Shown: piece by piece, positions 8,692-16,388 of the stretch
How positions within the stretch are numbered: the first letter of the stretch is position 1
How the letters are laid out: each line of letters begins with the position of its first letter
Source of the DNA: CAYSQW01 sp964433135
Lineage (GTDB): Bacteria > Acidobacteriota > Aminicenantia > Aminicenantales > Aminicenantaceae
NCBI GenBank assembly: GCA_964433135.1
Contig: CAYSQW010000003.1
Location: 87,462-151,461 of the forward strand
Length of the DNA: 64,000 nucleotides
Reading direction: 5' to 3'
Made by a program: the position numbers and the translations under genes
Notes under the pieces: generated by a model
Database searches by the model: none
What the model was told of the DNA's origin: nothing
Seen by the model: only the letters and a program-made list of their open reading frames with translations

Positions 8692-9693
8692 CTATACCTT
8701 AAGTCCCCTGCGCAGAAGCAGGATCAAAAATATCGAAGTTCCAAACAGTGAAGTCAGAATGCCAAGAGGGATTTCGCCCGAAAGCAGAATCCGTGCCAGG
8801 TCATCACAGAAAAGAACGAAAAGACCCCCCAACAACATCGATACGGGGACGCTCCGTTTGGCGTCGGATCCAACCAGACGACGGGCGATGTGAGGGACGA
8901 TCAATCCCACCCAGGCGATGCTGCCGGCCTTTGAAACGGCGGCGGCGGTGGCGGCGGCCGCCGCGATCAGCAGGACCAGGCGCTCCCTTCCAGGGGCTAC
9001 GCCGAGTGAAAAGGATGTCTCATCTCGAAGGGAAAGCAGGTTGAGACGCCATCGCATAAGCACGATCACCGTAAGGCAGGGAACGACGATCGGAAGCAGG
9101 TGCCCGATATCCCTCCAGGTAATTCCCCATAATCCTCCCAAAAGCCAGAACGTGATGTCGGGGAGTTGGCGTTGGGGATCCGCCAGGTATTTGAGAGCGC
9201 CCGTTCCGGCGGAGAACAGGGCGGCGACGGCGATTCCCGCCAGAATAAGCCGCAGCACCCAATCTGAAAGCGGGAACCTTCGTGCCAGGCTGTAACTGGC
9301 CGCCAAACCGATAAAGGCGAAGCCCGCCGCACATCCTTGTACGGCCATGGTCGATCCGTGAAGGAATACGATTGCCAGCGAAGCTCCGAACGCGGCGCCT
9401 TGCGAGACGCCCAGAAAACCGGAATCCACCAGCGGATTTCGAAATATCATCTGGAAAACCGATCCCGCGGCGGAAAGAACCATACCCAGTAAAAAAGCCG
9501 CCAGGATCCGGGGAAAGCGAAGATGAAGGACAAGATTCCGTGCTAATTCATCCTCCTTGAGAGCGGAGAACGGGGTAAGAAAAAGGCGGGGATAGCGACC
9601 CAGAAACAGAGAGAGAGCCAATGCGGCCAGTACGAAGAACAATATCCAGAAAATACGGCGTGAAATGCGATTTTTCGGTTTTGCTGAATTCAT
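8692..9693 (-). CDS. ABC importer permease, FecCD/BtuC family
   Basis: Inner-membrane subunit with about nine to ten hydrophobic helices. Family features include a GxxLSAAGSVFQ-like stretch (VLSAAGSVFQ), followed by NPLVDSGFLGVSQGAAFGA, and the late GLIVPHIARRLVG coupling segment that contacts the ATPase. The open frame runs back to 9819, but that would overlap the binding-protein gene. The ATG at 9693 (MNSAKPKN) gives 333 residues and a normal N-terminus. It lies 8 bases after the upstream stop and has no clear ribosome site, so translation is probably coupled. Confidence 0.9.
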   Translation of the reverse strand: MNSAKPKNRISRRIFWILFFVLAALALSLFLGRYPRLFLTPFSALKEDELARNLVLHLRFPRILAAFLLGMVLSAAGSVFQMIFRNPLVDSGFLGVSQGAAFGASLAIVFLHGSTMAVQGCAAGFAFIGLAASYSLARRFPLSDWVLRLILAGIAVAALFSAGTGALKYLADPQRQLPDITFWLLGGLWGITWRDIGHLLPIVVPCLTVIVLMRWRLNLLSLRDETSFSLGVAPGRERLVLLIAAAAATAAAVSKAGSIAWVGLIVPHIARRLVGSDAKRSVPVSMLLGGLFVLFCDDLARILLSGEIPLGILTSLFGTSIFLILLLRRGLKV

Positions 9694-9701
9694 GCGTTTT
9701 T

Positions 9702-10787
9702 TTAAATCAAGCCTGGCGTTAACTTTGGCAGGATAAAGGAGGCGACGGCTTCGGATTCCATTCCATACAGAGTATGGAAGTAGGCCTGGATCTCTTTCTC
9801 GAGAGAATGATCCGCCCATTTATCGGGATACAACCGATGAACCATCCATACCATCCCCAGAATCCAGCGCGGATCCGGATTGTCCCAGCCGTACAGATCC
9901 GCGGGGAAGGGATGGATGTGGTCGTTTTTCACCGCTCGGAGTCCCGCCCACTGCGGATCGTCGCACAAGCTTTGAATGACAAAAGGGGGATCCATGTCGT
10001 GAGGGATGATAACGAAGATCCGATCGGGATCCCAGGAAGCGATCTGTTCGAGATTGACGATGGTCCAGGCGCCGGACTGCTGGGCCGTGTTTCCCCAGAC
10101 GGGAATTCCGCCTGTCGTCCTGACTTGAATGGCCTGCATCCAGTTCCATCCCGGAACATTGACGGCGGCGCTTCCTCCCCGCTGGTTGTATTTGACCACC
10201 AGAACCGTATCTCGCTCGTCCGTCGGGATCGTTTTCACGATTTTGCGGATGTTTTCCAGCCTTTGGGTGTAGTATCGGATCACTTTTTCGGCCCGCTTTT
10301 CACTTTCGAGTATCCGGCCAAGCCGATGGATATCCCTAAAGAAGGCGGCGGGTGTTTCCAGATTCAGGTATACGAGGGGAATGCCGATGCGGCTCAGCGA
10401 TACGTCCAGGTTTCCGGAAACGGTGCCTTTGGCCAATACAAGATCCGGGCGGAGTGTGGCGATCTGTTCCGGTCCGGAATGCGGCGCCAAAAAGATTTTG
10501 CTGTCGAATCCGGGATCGATGAGAGGGAGAAATTCACTGGCGACACGACCGCGTTTTTCCGTTCCGATCAGCCGTTCACGGCCTCTAGGAAACATATAGA
10601 GGGTGTGCAGCAGGATGTAGAATCCCTGCCCGACGACGGCGATCCTGTGAGGCGGTTTTGAAATCAGAACCCGGCGTCCGGCGGCGTCTGTAATCGTTAT
10701 AGGTGGATTGAGGTCTTCCGATATGGAGGAGGTGTGCATCATGAATAGAAGAATGAAGGCTGTAAACAGAACACGGATAACCCGCAT
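9702..10787 (-). CDS. periplasmic substrate-binding protein of an FecB/BtuF-type importer
   Basis: 361 residues with a cleavable signal peptide (about 1-23), then ITITDAAGRRVLI, the usual first strand of FecB/BtuF-like proteins, and two lobes joined by a long helix around 150-190. It would capture an iron chelate, cobalamin or oxyanion for the permease/ATPase downstream. It is the first gene of the unit and has AAGGAG upstream of the start. The window also encodes a Mo/W-type enzyme (29706), and some FecBCD-like systems carry molybdate or tungstate. That link is only a possibility. Confidence 0.85.
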   Translation of the reverse strand: MRVIRVLFTAFILLFMMHTSSISEDLNPPITITDAAGRRVLISKPPHRIAVVGQGFYILLHTLYMFPRGRERLIGTEKRGRVASEFLPLIDPGFDSKIFLAPHSGPEQIATLRPDLVLAKGTVSGNLDVSLSRIGIPLVYLNLETPAAFFRDIHRLGRILESEKRAEKVIRYYTQRLENIRKIVKTIPTDERDTVLVVKYNQRGGSAAVNVPGWNWMQAIQVRTTGGIPVWGNTAQQSGAWTIVNLEQIASWDPDRIFVIIPHDMDPPFVIQSLCDDPQWAGLRAVKNDHIHPFPADLYGWDNPDPRWILGMVWMVHRLYPDKWADHSLEKEIQAYFHTLYGMESEAVASFILPKLTPGLI

Positions 10788-10887
10788 GTCCGTCTCCTTT
10801 CAATTGTTCCGAACGGTCGGCGGATCGCGGCCGGGCTCGACGCCACCGTTGTACCCCGCTGGAAATGTGAATATAAAATGAAAATGT

Positions 10888-10916
10888 ATTATATCATGGG
10901 AAATCACTCAATCCAA
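10888..10916 (-). promoter_or_regulatory. probable promoter of the FecBCD-type importer
   Basis: On the minus strand: TTGGAT, a 17-base spacer and a perfect TATAAT. This is followed by a GC-rich leader of about 95 bases before the binding-protein start. The leader could hold a regulatory structure, but no named riboswitch consensus was recognised in it. Confidence 0.55.
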
Positions 10917-10967
10917 TCAACTTGAGGACGAGATTCCCGGTCCCCGTGGATACCTTCCGATTAACGG

Positions 10968-10997
10968 TTGACAGCGGTTCAGAGGAGTCGTTATTAT
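10968..10997 (+). promoter_or_regulatory. probable promoter of the two-repeat Cys protein
   Basis: TTGACA, an 18-base spacer and TATTAT, about 64 bases before the start codon at 11061. It is divergent from the importer promoter, with about 50 bases between the two -35 boxes, so one regulator could act on both. Confidence 0.6.
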
Positions 10998-11060
10998 TTC
11001 AGTGGCCCGCAGGCGACATTGTGAGAAATCGTATGCGGCATTATTTTGGAGGTGTGAGAG

Positions 11061-11495
11061 ATGGCTCTTGAAGACAAGAAAGTTCCGAATGATATTGATA
11101 TCGGCGATGAATTGACGGCGGCGATAAACGCGGGTTTGAAGGAAGGGAAACTGCCCTGTGAAACGGCTTTTGCCATCGCTTCCAGGCAAGGCGTCACTCC
11201 CCTGGAGGTGGGTCGCGCGGCCGATGTGCTTGATATTCATTTGACGGGATGCCAGTTGGGACTCTTCGGCTATCCCGGGCATGCTAAGGGTTGGGAGGCT
11301 GCCGGCACGAATAGGATGCCCGTTCCCGGGGGACTCGAGGAAGCGATCCGGGTATCTCTGGATGACGACGGCACTTTCTCCTGTACTTCCGCCTGGAAGC
11401 TGGCCGGGAAATTTCAGGTGCCTCGTATACAGGTGGGTTTTCTGGCGGACCGAATGAAATTGACCATCAGAAAATGCCAGCTTGGCGCGTTTTGA
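11061..11495 (+). CDS. small protein built of two helix-turn-helix-like repeats with paired cysteines
   Basis: 144 residues, soluble. Two halves align without gaps. Each starts with a Cys, has a helical segment (AFAIASRQ / AWKLAGKF), a turn, then VGRAADVLDI / VGFLADRMKL, and ends exactly 31 residues later in CQLG (CQLGLF / CQLGAF). The spacing and the V-G-x-x-A-D pattern look like small winged-helix units, each with a Cys pair. A role as redox- or metal-responsive regulator, or as Fe-S or metal-binding protein, is plausible. Its gene is divergent from a metal/cofactor importer and has its own strong promoter and a GGAGGTG ribosome site. I do not recognise a named family with certainty. Confidence 0.75.
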   Translation: MALEDKKVPNDIDIGDELTAAINAGLKEGKLPCETAFAIASRQGVTPLEVGRAADVLDIHLTGCQLGLFGYPGHAKGWEAAGTNRMPVPGGLEEAIRVSLDDDGTFSCTSAWKLAGKFQVPRIQVGFLADRMKLTIRKCQLGAF

Positions 11496-11595
11496 TCTCC
11501 GCTCGGGCGCCGTGGATATACAACGAGAATAAAAAAAAATCCTTGCGTTGTTGCTTGATCTCATCTCGGTATATTATATATTAGGTGGAGGAGGA

Positions 11596-11652
11596 ATGAT
11601 TTTTCTTCCTCCGACGTCCCCTGTCACTGATAGGAGTCCGTTCCTTCGGTGA
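11596..11652 (+). CDS. possible proline-rich leader peptide ahead of the peptidase operon
   Basis: An 18-codon ORF (MIFLPPTSPVTDRSPFLR) with a strong GGAGGAGG site directly upstream and a TGA stop about 97 bases before the first peptidase start. Four of 18 residues are proline, including a PP pair that can stall ribosomes. The ribosome-site stretch can pair with the TTCCTCC that follows the start codon. The operon behind it encodes two Xaa-Pro-type peptidases. This could be a leader that senses proline or prolyl-tRNA, or a chance ORF. Confidence 0.3.
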   Translation: MIFLPPTSPVTDRSPFLR

Positions 11653-11748
11653 AAGCGGAAGCTGCAATTGCCCCGAAATGAGGGATGGCGGATTCTCGAA
11701 CATGCCGCAATCGATGGAGTGTCATCACATGATTCAAAGGAGTTGTCT

Positions 11749-13128
11749 ATGCGTCTGAAACAATGGTTTGTGCTGATCCTAAGTGTTTTTCTTTTCGTCG
11801 GAAACGTCTGGTGTACACCCCTTGATCTGGTCGCTTTCGATAAGGCCGAGTTCAAAGCGCGCCGCGCGCGCCTGATGGAGTTGATTCCGGATGGAGTCGC
11901 CGTTATTCTGGGTGCGGAAGAAGCGCAGCCGTACGAACGGTTCTTCCAGAATAATGATTTTATGTACTTTGTCGGCCTGGAACAACCGGATGCTGCTTTG
12001 ATCATAGACGGGATAAAAAAGGAGGCCCTGCTTTTCCTCCCCGCCGTTTCTCCGGAACGCCGTTTCCCGCGCATGGTGCCCGGGGAAAAAGCCGTTGACA
12101 TCACGGGTATTGCCAAGATCCTTCCCCTCACGCGGTTTACATCCACGCTGCTTGCCTACCAGACGGAAGTGGAAAACCTATATACGCCTTTCCAGCCTCA
12201 GGAAAAACTCACGCACTGCGGCCGTAACAATACACTCTATTTCATGAATCGCACGCTGGATCCATGGGATGGACGGCCTTCCCGGGAGATGAACTTCATC
12301 CGTTTGATCCGGGAGCGATTTCCGAACTTCAGGATCAAGGATCTGAGTCCTCATATCGCCGGCCTTCGAATGATCAAAACGCCTGCCGAGATCGCCTTGA
12401 TGCGGGAGGCGGGGCGGATTTCCAGCTTGGCGCATATCGAGATACTCAAAGCCGCTAAACCGGGGATGTATGAGTGGGAACTGGCCGCGCTTTATGAATA
12501 TTCCGTCAAAAGGCTGGGATGCGCCGGGCATGCCTATTCGCCGATCGTGGCTTCCGGTCCGAGCATTTTTTACAGTGGGTATTCAGAGAATTGCCGCCGA
12601 ATAAAAGACGGAGACATGGTGCTTGTGGATATGGGTGGGGATTACAAATATTATGATATCGATATCTCATTGGCGTTTCCGATAAACGGAAAGTTTTCAA
12701 AGCGACAGCGGGAATTGAATAAGATCGTTTTGGCCGTCCGCAATGCCATGCAGAAGGTTTTCCGTCCGGGGATTCGCAGCATAGATATGCGTGATGAAGT
12801 GGCGGCTCTGGTGGCGGAACAGGGAATCGATGTGGACAAGGAGCAGGTGGCGCGCATTTGGGCGGATCACTGGATCGGGATGGCGGTACATGACGACGGT
12901 CCCTCTTCCCGGACAACGGTGTTGAGACCGGGTATGGTTATTGCCTGCGATCCCTCCATCCGGTTGAAGGACGAAGGAACCGGAAACAAGATCGAGGATA
13001 CCGTGCTGATCACCGAAAACGGATGTGAGAACCTGACGCCGCTCGTTCCGCGGAGCATTGAGGAGATCGAAAGGATTATGGCCGAACCCGGCATCACGGA
13101 TTGGTTCCGAACCCGGGAGAAAAAATAG
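11749..13128 (+). CDS. exported M24 metallopeptidase, Xaa-Pro aminopeptidase type
   Basis: Removes N-terminal residues before proline from peptides, using two metal ions. The ATG at 11749 is chosen over 11668 because CAAAGGAG precedes it and it begins a signal peptide (MRLKQWFVLILSVFLF). The N-terminal creatinase-like domain is about 25-180 and the pita-bread catalytic domain about 190-455. Metal ligands: Asp in VDMGGD, Asp in YYDID, His in DHWIGMAVHD and Glu in NKIEDTVL. The position that is normally Glu (xxEPG) is Asp here (ACDPS). It is the first gene of a four-peptidase operon, 24 bases ahead of the next start. Confidence 0.9.
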   Translation: MRLKQWFVLILSVFLFVGNVWCTPLDLVAFDKAEFKARRARLMELIPDGVAVILGAEEAQPYERFFQNNDFMYFVGLEQPDAALIIDGIKKEALLFLPAVSPERRFPRMVPGEKAVDITGIAKILPLTRFTSTLLAYQTEVENLYTPFQPQEKLTHCGRNNTLYFMNRTLDPWDGRPSREMNFIRLIRERFPNFRIKDLSPHIAGLRMIKTPAEIALMREAGRISSLAHIEILKAAKPGMYEWELAALYEYSVKRLGCAGHAYSPIVASGPSIFYSGYSENCRRIKDGDMVLVDMGGDYKYYDIDISLAFPINGKFSKRQRELNKIVLAVRNAMQKVFRPGIRSIDMRDEVAALVAEQGIDVDKEQVARIWADHWIGMAVHDDGPSSRTTVLRPGMVIACDPSIRLKDEGTGNKIEDTVLITENGCENLTPLVPRSIEEIERIMAEPGITDWFRTREKK

Positions 13129-13152
13129 AACATGATGAATGGAGGAGTGAAG

Positions 13153-14574
13153 ATGAAGATAATAAGAGTTGCATCCATTGTTACGATGTTGTTGATGGGG
13201 ATCGGCTGCTCGGGCAATGTTCAGGATTCCTCGTCCCCGTATGTGGAAGAGCTGTCCGACGGTTCCATCGAGCTTTTCGACGGTCGGCTCATTCCCCCCA
13301 TGCCGGAGCTGCTGGGCGTTCGCGCGCAGTATGATTTGAGAAATCAATGGCTTGTGAAAAAACATGAAATGCTGCTTCCCATGATGCGTCGACACGGTAT
13401 CGAAATGTGGCTCGTGGTCAACGAGGAGTTTCATGATGATCCGGTTACGGAATATATCGCTCCCGACCGTTGTTATGTCGGGCGCCGGGAGGTTCATGCT
13501 TTTGTCGATGCCGGGAGCGAGGGGCTTAAACGGTTTTCCGATTTGCGGAGGCCGACGGCTGACTACAAAATATTCTTCGAACCCATGCCGGGTCCGCGCA
13601 ACGCCCGGGGATTTCAAGATACGGCCGTCGGCTTGAAGGCGATATACGCCGCTTACGATCCCAAAACCATCGCCTTGAACATGGGGGGGCGTCGAGGGCA
13701 GGCCAATGGGCTTACGGTCAACAGCTATCGCTTCCTCGTGAAAACTCTTGGTAAAGCGGCGGAAAAGCGCTTCGTTTCGGCGGAGCCGCTTATCGAGGAA
13801 TATTTCGACACCCGTCTTCCCGAAGAGTGGACGCATTACCAACAGCTGGTTCTGGCAACCGATGTTTTGGCCCAGCGGGCGCTGTCGAATGTCGTGATCA
13901 CGCCGGGTGAGACGACGGCCAATGATGTGAAGTGGTGGTGGTATCAGCAGATCGCATCGCTGGAAACGGGATCCGAGCCCTGGTTTACGATCCATTTCGC
14001 CATCCAGCATTATGATGAGGAAAAAGGAGAGGCCACTCCCTGGAAGGATCCCTGTCCGGATGCGGCGGTTTTTCAGCCCGGAGATGTCATCCATATGGAC
14101 TGTGGATTCAATTACCTGGGATTCGCGAGCGACTGGCAGAAGGTGGCGTATATCCTCAAAGAGGGGGAAGAAGATGCGCCTGAGGGACTTAAGGTCGCCT
14201 TGAAAAATGCGAATCTCACCCAGGAAGCTCTGTGCTCGGCTTGCCGGCCGGGGATGACCGGCTATGAAGCCGCGGTGGCCGCGGTTAAAAAAATTGAGGG
14301 AGTGGATTTCATGCCGGATATCTATTCTCATCCGATCGGTTACCAGGGACACGGGATGGGGCCCAGCATCAATGCCCGGCAAATGACACCGCGCGAGGAC
14401 GAACTGGTTCTCAGGCTGGGTGGATACCGCTCCATCGAGTTGGCCGCAACGACGCATGTCCCGGAATGGGGAGGAGCTCCGCTGCGCGTTCCCATGGAGG
14501 ATGACGCCTACTTGGCTGAGGATGGATACCATTGGTTTCGGCCGCCTCAGACAAGCTGGTACCTGATCCATTAG
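13153..14574 (+). CDS. M24 metallopeptidase lipoprotein
   Basis: The ATG at 13153 is preferred over 13132 because GGAGG lies seven bases before it and the product then begins with a lipoprotein signal ending in LLMGIGC (Cys 19). The enzyme should sit in the envelope. Metal ligands expected for M24 are present: Asp in HMDCG, Asp in ASDW, His in YQGHGMG, and Glu residues in VPEWG and VPMEDD. The N-terminal region (about 60-230) is the usual creatinase-like domain, somewhat diverged. It is the second gene of the peptidase operon. It differs strongly from its M24 neighbour, so this is not a recent tandem copy. Confidence 0.88.
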   Translation: MKIIRVASIVTMLLMGIGCSGNVQDSSSPYVEELSDGSIELFDGRLIPPMPELLGVRAQYDLRNQWLVKKHEMLLPMMRRHGIEMWLVVNEEFHDDPVTEYIAPDRCYVGRREVHAFVDAGSEGLKRFSDLRRPTADYKIFFEPMPGPRNARGFQDTAVGLKAIYAAYDPKTIALNMGGRRGQANGLTVNSYRFLVKTLGKAAEKRFVSAEPLIEEYFDTRLPEEWTHYQQLVLATDVLAQRALSNVVITPGETTANDVKWWWYQQIASLETGSEPWFTIHFAIQHYDEEKGEATPWKDPCPDAAVFQPGDVIHMDCGFNYLGFASDWQKVAYILKEGEEDAPEGLKVALKNANLTQEALCSACRPGMTGYEAAVAAVKKIEGVDFMPDIYSHPIGYQGHGMGPSINARQMTPREDELVLRLGGYRSIELAATTHVPEWGGAPLRVPMEDDAYLAEDGYHWFRPPQTSWYLIH

Positions 14575-14584
14575 GAGAAATGTA

Positions 14585-16261
14585 ATGGCGGATATCAAAT
14601 CAAAGCGGAACGATGGCAGACGGCGTGCGTACCGCGGATGTTTTTCGGTGGGAGCGGTTATGATGATACTGTTCTTCTGCGTGAGCTGCCGATCGGATGG
14701 AAGGAAGGATGCGGTTGAGGATGCGGTGCGGGAGATCTCTCCGCGTCTGCTGAAAAGCCATGTCCGATTTCTGGCCCACGACCTTTTAGGCGGCCGTGGA
14801 ACCGGCGATATCGGATTCGAGTTGGGGCGCGAGTATGTGGCGGCCCAGTTCGAGCGCATCGGTTTGTCTTTTTCCACCGAAGATTCCTATTATCAAGAGG
14901 TGCCGCTGCTGGAAGCTGAAGCGGACACGGGCAGCCGGCTGCGGATCGGCAGGATAACGATCCGGGAACCGGATGCCCATTTTATGCCGGATTGGAATCA
15001 ACAGGGTTCTTTCTCCGGGGAAGCCGTATTCGTAGGATATGGATTGGCCACCCATGGAAGGAATGATTACGGGGATTTGGATGTCAAGGACAGGGCCGTC
15101 TTCATGTTGGCTGGGGCGCCTCCTGAGTGGCTTAAGGACAGAGAAAGAGCCCGGGCGGCCGCAGCCAAGACGGAGATCGCTCTGCGAAAAGGCGCGGCGG
15201 TCGTCATCGAAATGCATCCCCCCTCCCCGACGACGCAGGCAATGCAGGAGAGGAGAAGCGCTCCATTCAGGCATGTCTTTGCGCTGGCCGATGGAACCAC
15301 GCCGAGGCTCCGTCCTCATGTACGTATCGAAGATCGGGCTTCGGCCCGTTTGTTTTCGGAGTGGGGATTTGAGGGTCTCCGTGACGGCGGGATTGCGGAT
15401 ACATGGAAACCACGGTCGGTCGGGTCGGTTGAGATAATCCGGAAACATGCCGTTAAATCCGTGCTGACGTGGAATATTATCGGTGTGATCGAAGGATCGG
15501 ATCCTGAACTCAAGGAAGAATCCGTGGTGTTTACGGCTCATCTCGACCACCTGGGGATCACCGCTCCCGACGCCGATGGAGACTCCATCTGCAACGGCGC
15601 TCACGACAATGCCCTGGGAGTGGCCAAACTGCTGGGTGCGGCAGAAGCCATGGCGCGTCTGCATCCTTCCCGTTCCGTGGTGTTCGCGGTCCTGGGAGCG
15701 GAAGAGAAAGGGCTTCTGGGCTCCTGGCATTACGTGCGCCATCCGGTTTATCCCATCGAGAGAACAGTGGCGAACATCAACCAGGACGGAGGACGCGAGG
15801 GGATCGCTACCGAGGACGTGATCCTGAATGCGGTGGACGTTTCTCAGCTTGAAGATGTTTGTCTTGAGGTTATGCGGAATCACGGTGTCGGCGTGATGGA
15901 ATTTGACCGTGCCGCCAGCAGCCCGGTCGGATTTTCTTCGGATCATTTTCCGTTTCTGCTGGCCGGCATTCCGGCCGTTGATTTAAAACCGGGTCACACC
16001 ATCCAAGGGGATTGGGAGATCGGATTAGCGGATCGCTTGAAGTATTACCGGATCTGGCGGCATAAACCTGCGGATAATTTCGATGCGAAGACGTTCACCA
16101 TGGAATCCGCGGCCGAGATGGCCAAGCGTTCCGTATGGATCGCCTGGCATCTCACACAGGCTGCCGAGCGTCCGGGAATGAAAAGGGATAACATGATGTG
16201 GCGATCCCGCCACCGGCCGGAACATCCCTATTACTTTGGAAAAAGCAGGGAGTTTGATTGA
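14585..16261 (+). CDS. M28 family metallopeptidase lipoprotein with PA domain
   Basis: Zinc aminopeptidase of the M28 family, exported as a lipoprotein. A basic start is followed by a hydrophobic core ending in FFCVSC near residue 35. A protease-associated insert lies about 130-270. Zinc ligands: His in TAHLDH, Asp in GAHDN, the Glu pair in GAEEKG, Asp in NQDGG and a late His in SSDHFPF. TTAGGAG just after the previous stop codon serves as ribosome site, with only 10 bases between genes. At 558 residues it is normal for PA-containing M28 enzymes. Third gene of the operon. Confidence 0.9.
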   Translation: MADIKSKRNDGRRRAYRGCFSVGAVMMILFFCVSCRSDGRKDAVEDAVREISPRLLKSHVRFLAHDLLGGRGTGDIGFELGREYVAAQFERIGLSFSTEDSYYQEVPLLEAEADTGSRLRIGRITIREPDAHFMPDWNQQGSFSGEAVFVGYGLATHGRNDYGDLDVKDRAVFMLAGAPPEWLKDRERARAAAAKTEIALRKGAAVVIEMHPPSPTTQAMQERRSAPFRHVFALADGTTPRLRPHVRIEDRASARLFSEWGFEGLRDGGIADTWKPRSVGSVEIIRKHAVKSVLTWNIIGVIEGSDPELKEESVVFTAHLDHLGITAPDADGDSICNGAHDNALGVAKLLGAAEAMARLHPSRSVVFAVLGAEEKGLLGSWHYVRHPVYPIERTVANINQDGGREGIATEDVILNAVDVSQLEDVCLEVMRNHGVGVMEFDRAASSPVGFSSDHFPFLLAGIPAVDLKPGHTIQGDWEIGLADRLKYYRIWRHKPADNFDAKTFTMESAAEMAKRSVWIAWHLTQAAERPGMKRDNMMWRSRHRPEHPYYFGKSREFD

Positions 16262-16352
16262 TAACGAATAAACCTCCTCCGGGGTCGATTTATGCCCAGC
16301 GGATGATTTCTCGATCCCGAGCCGGCCCAAGCGGCTTTTGCGGGGAGGAGTT

Positions 16353-16379
16353 ATGAAGATTTTGACGTTCGATTTCTAA
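16353..16379 (+). CDS. possible 8-codon ORF ahead of the M14 gene
   Basis: ATG-AAG to TAA encodes MKILTFDF. GGGGAGGAG lies seven to ten bases upstream, and the TAA stop abuts the AAGGAGGG that serves the M14 gene. A ribosome ending here would sit on the next ribosome site, so it may couple M14 translation to an upstream signal. It may equally be the remnant of a lost gene in the 124-base gap. Confidence 0.3.
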   Translation: MKILTFDF

Positions 16380-16388
16380 GGAGGGATG

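Noticed and set aside
9774..10661. A 295-residue open frame on the plus strand
   Set aside because: Antisense to the importer binding protein; no features of a real protein.
10788..10887. Possible riboswitch in the importer leader
   Set aside because: The leader is GC-rich and could fold, but no cobalamin, Moco or other known consensus could be recognised by eye. A covariance-model search would decide.
12697..14877. A 726-residue open frame on the minus strand
   Set aside because: It runs antisense to three peptidase genes that have ribosome sites, signal peptides and catalytic residues. The antisense product is rich in His, Arg and Pro with no domain, as expected for a shadow frame.
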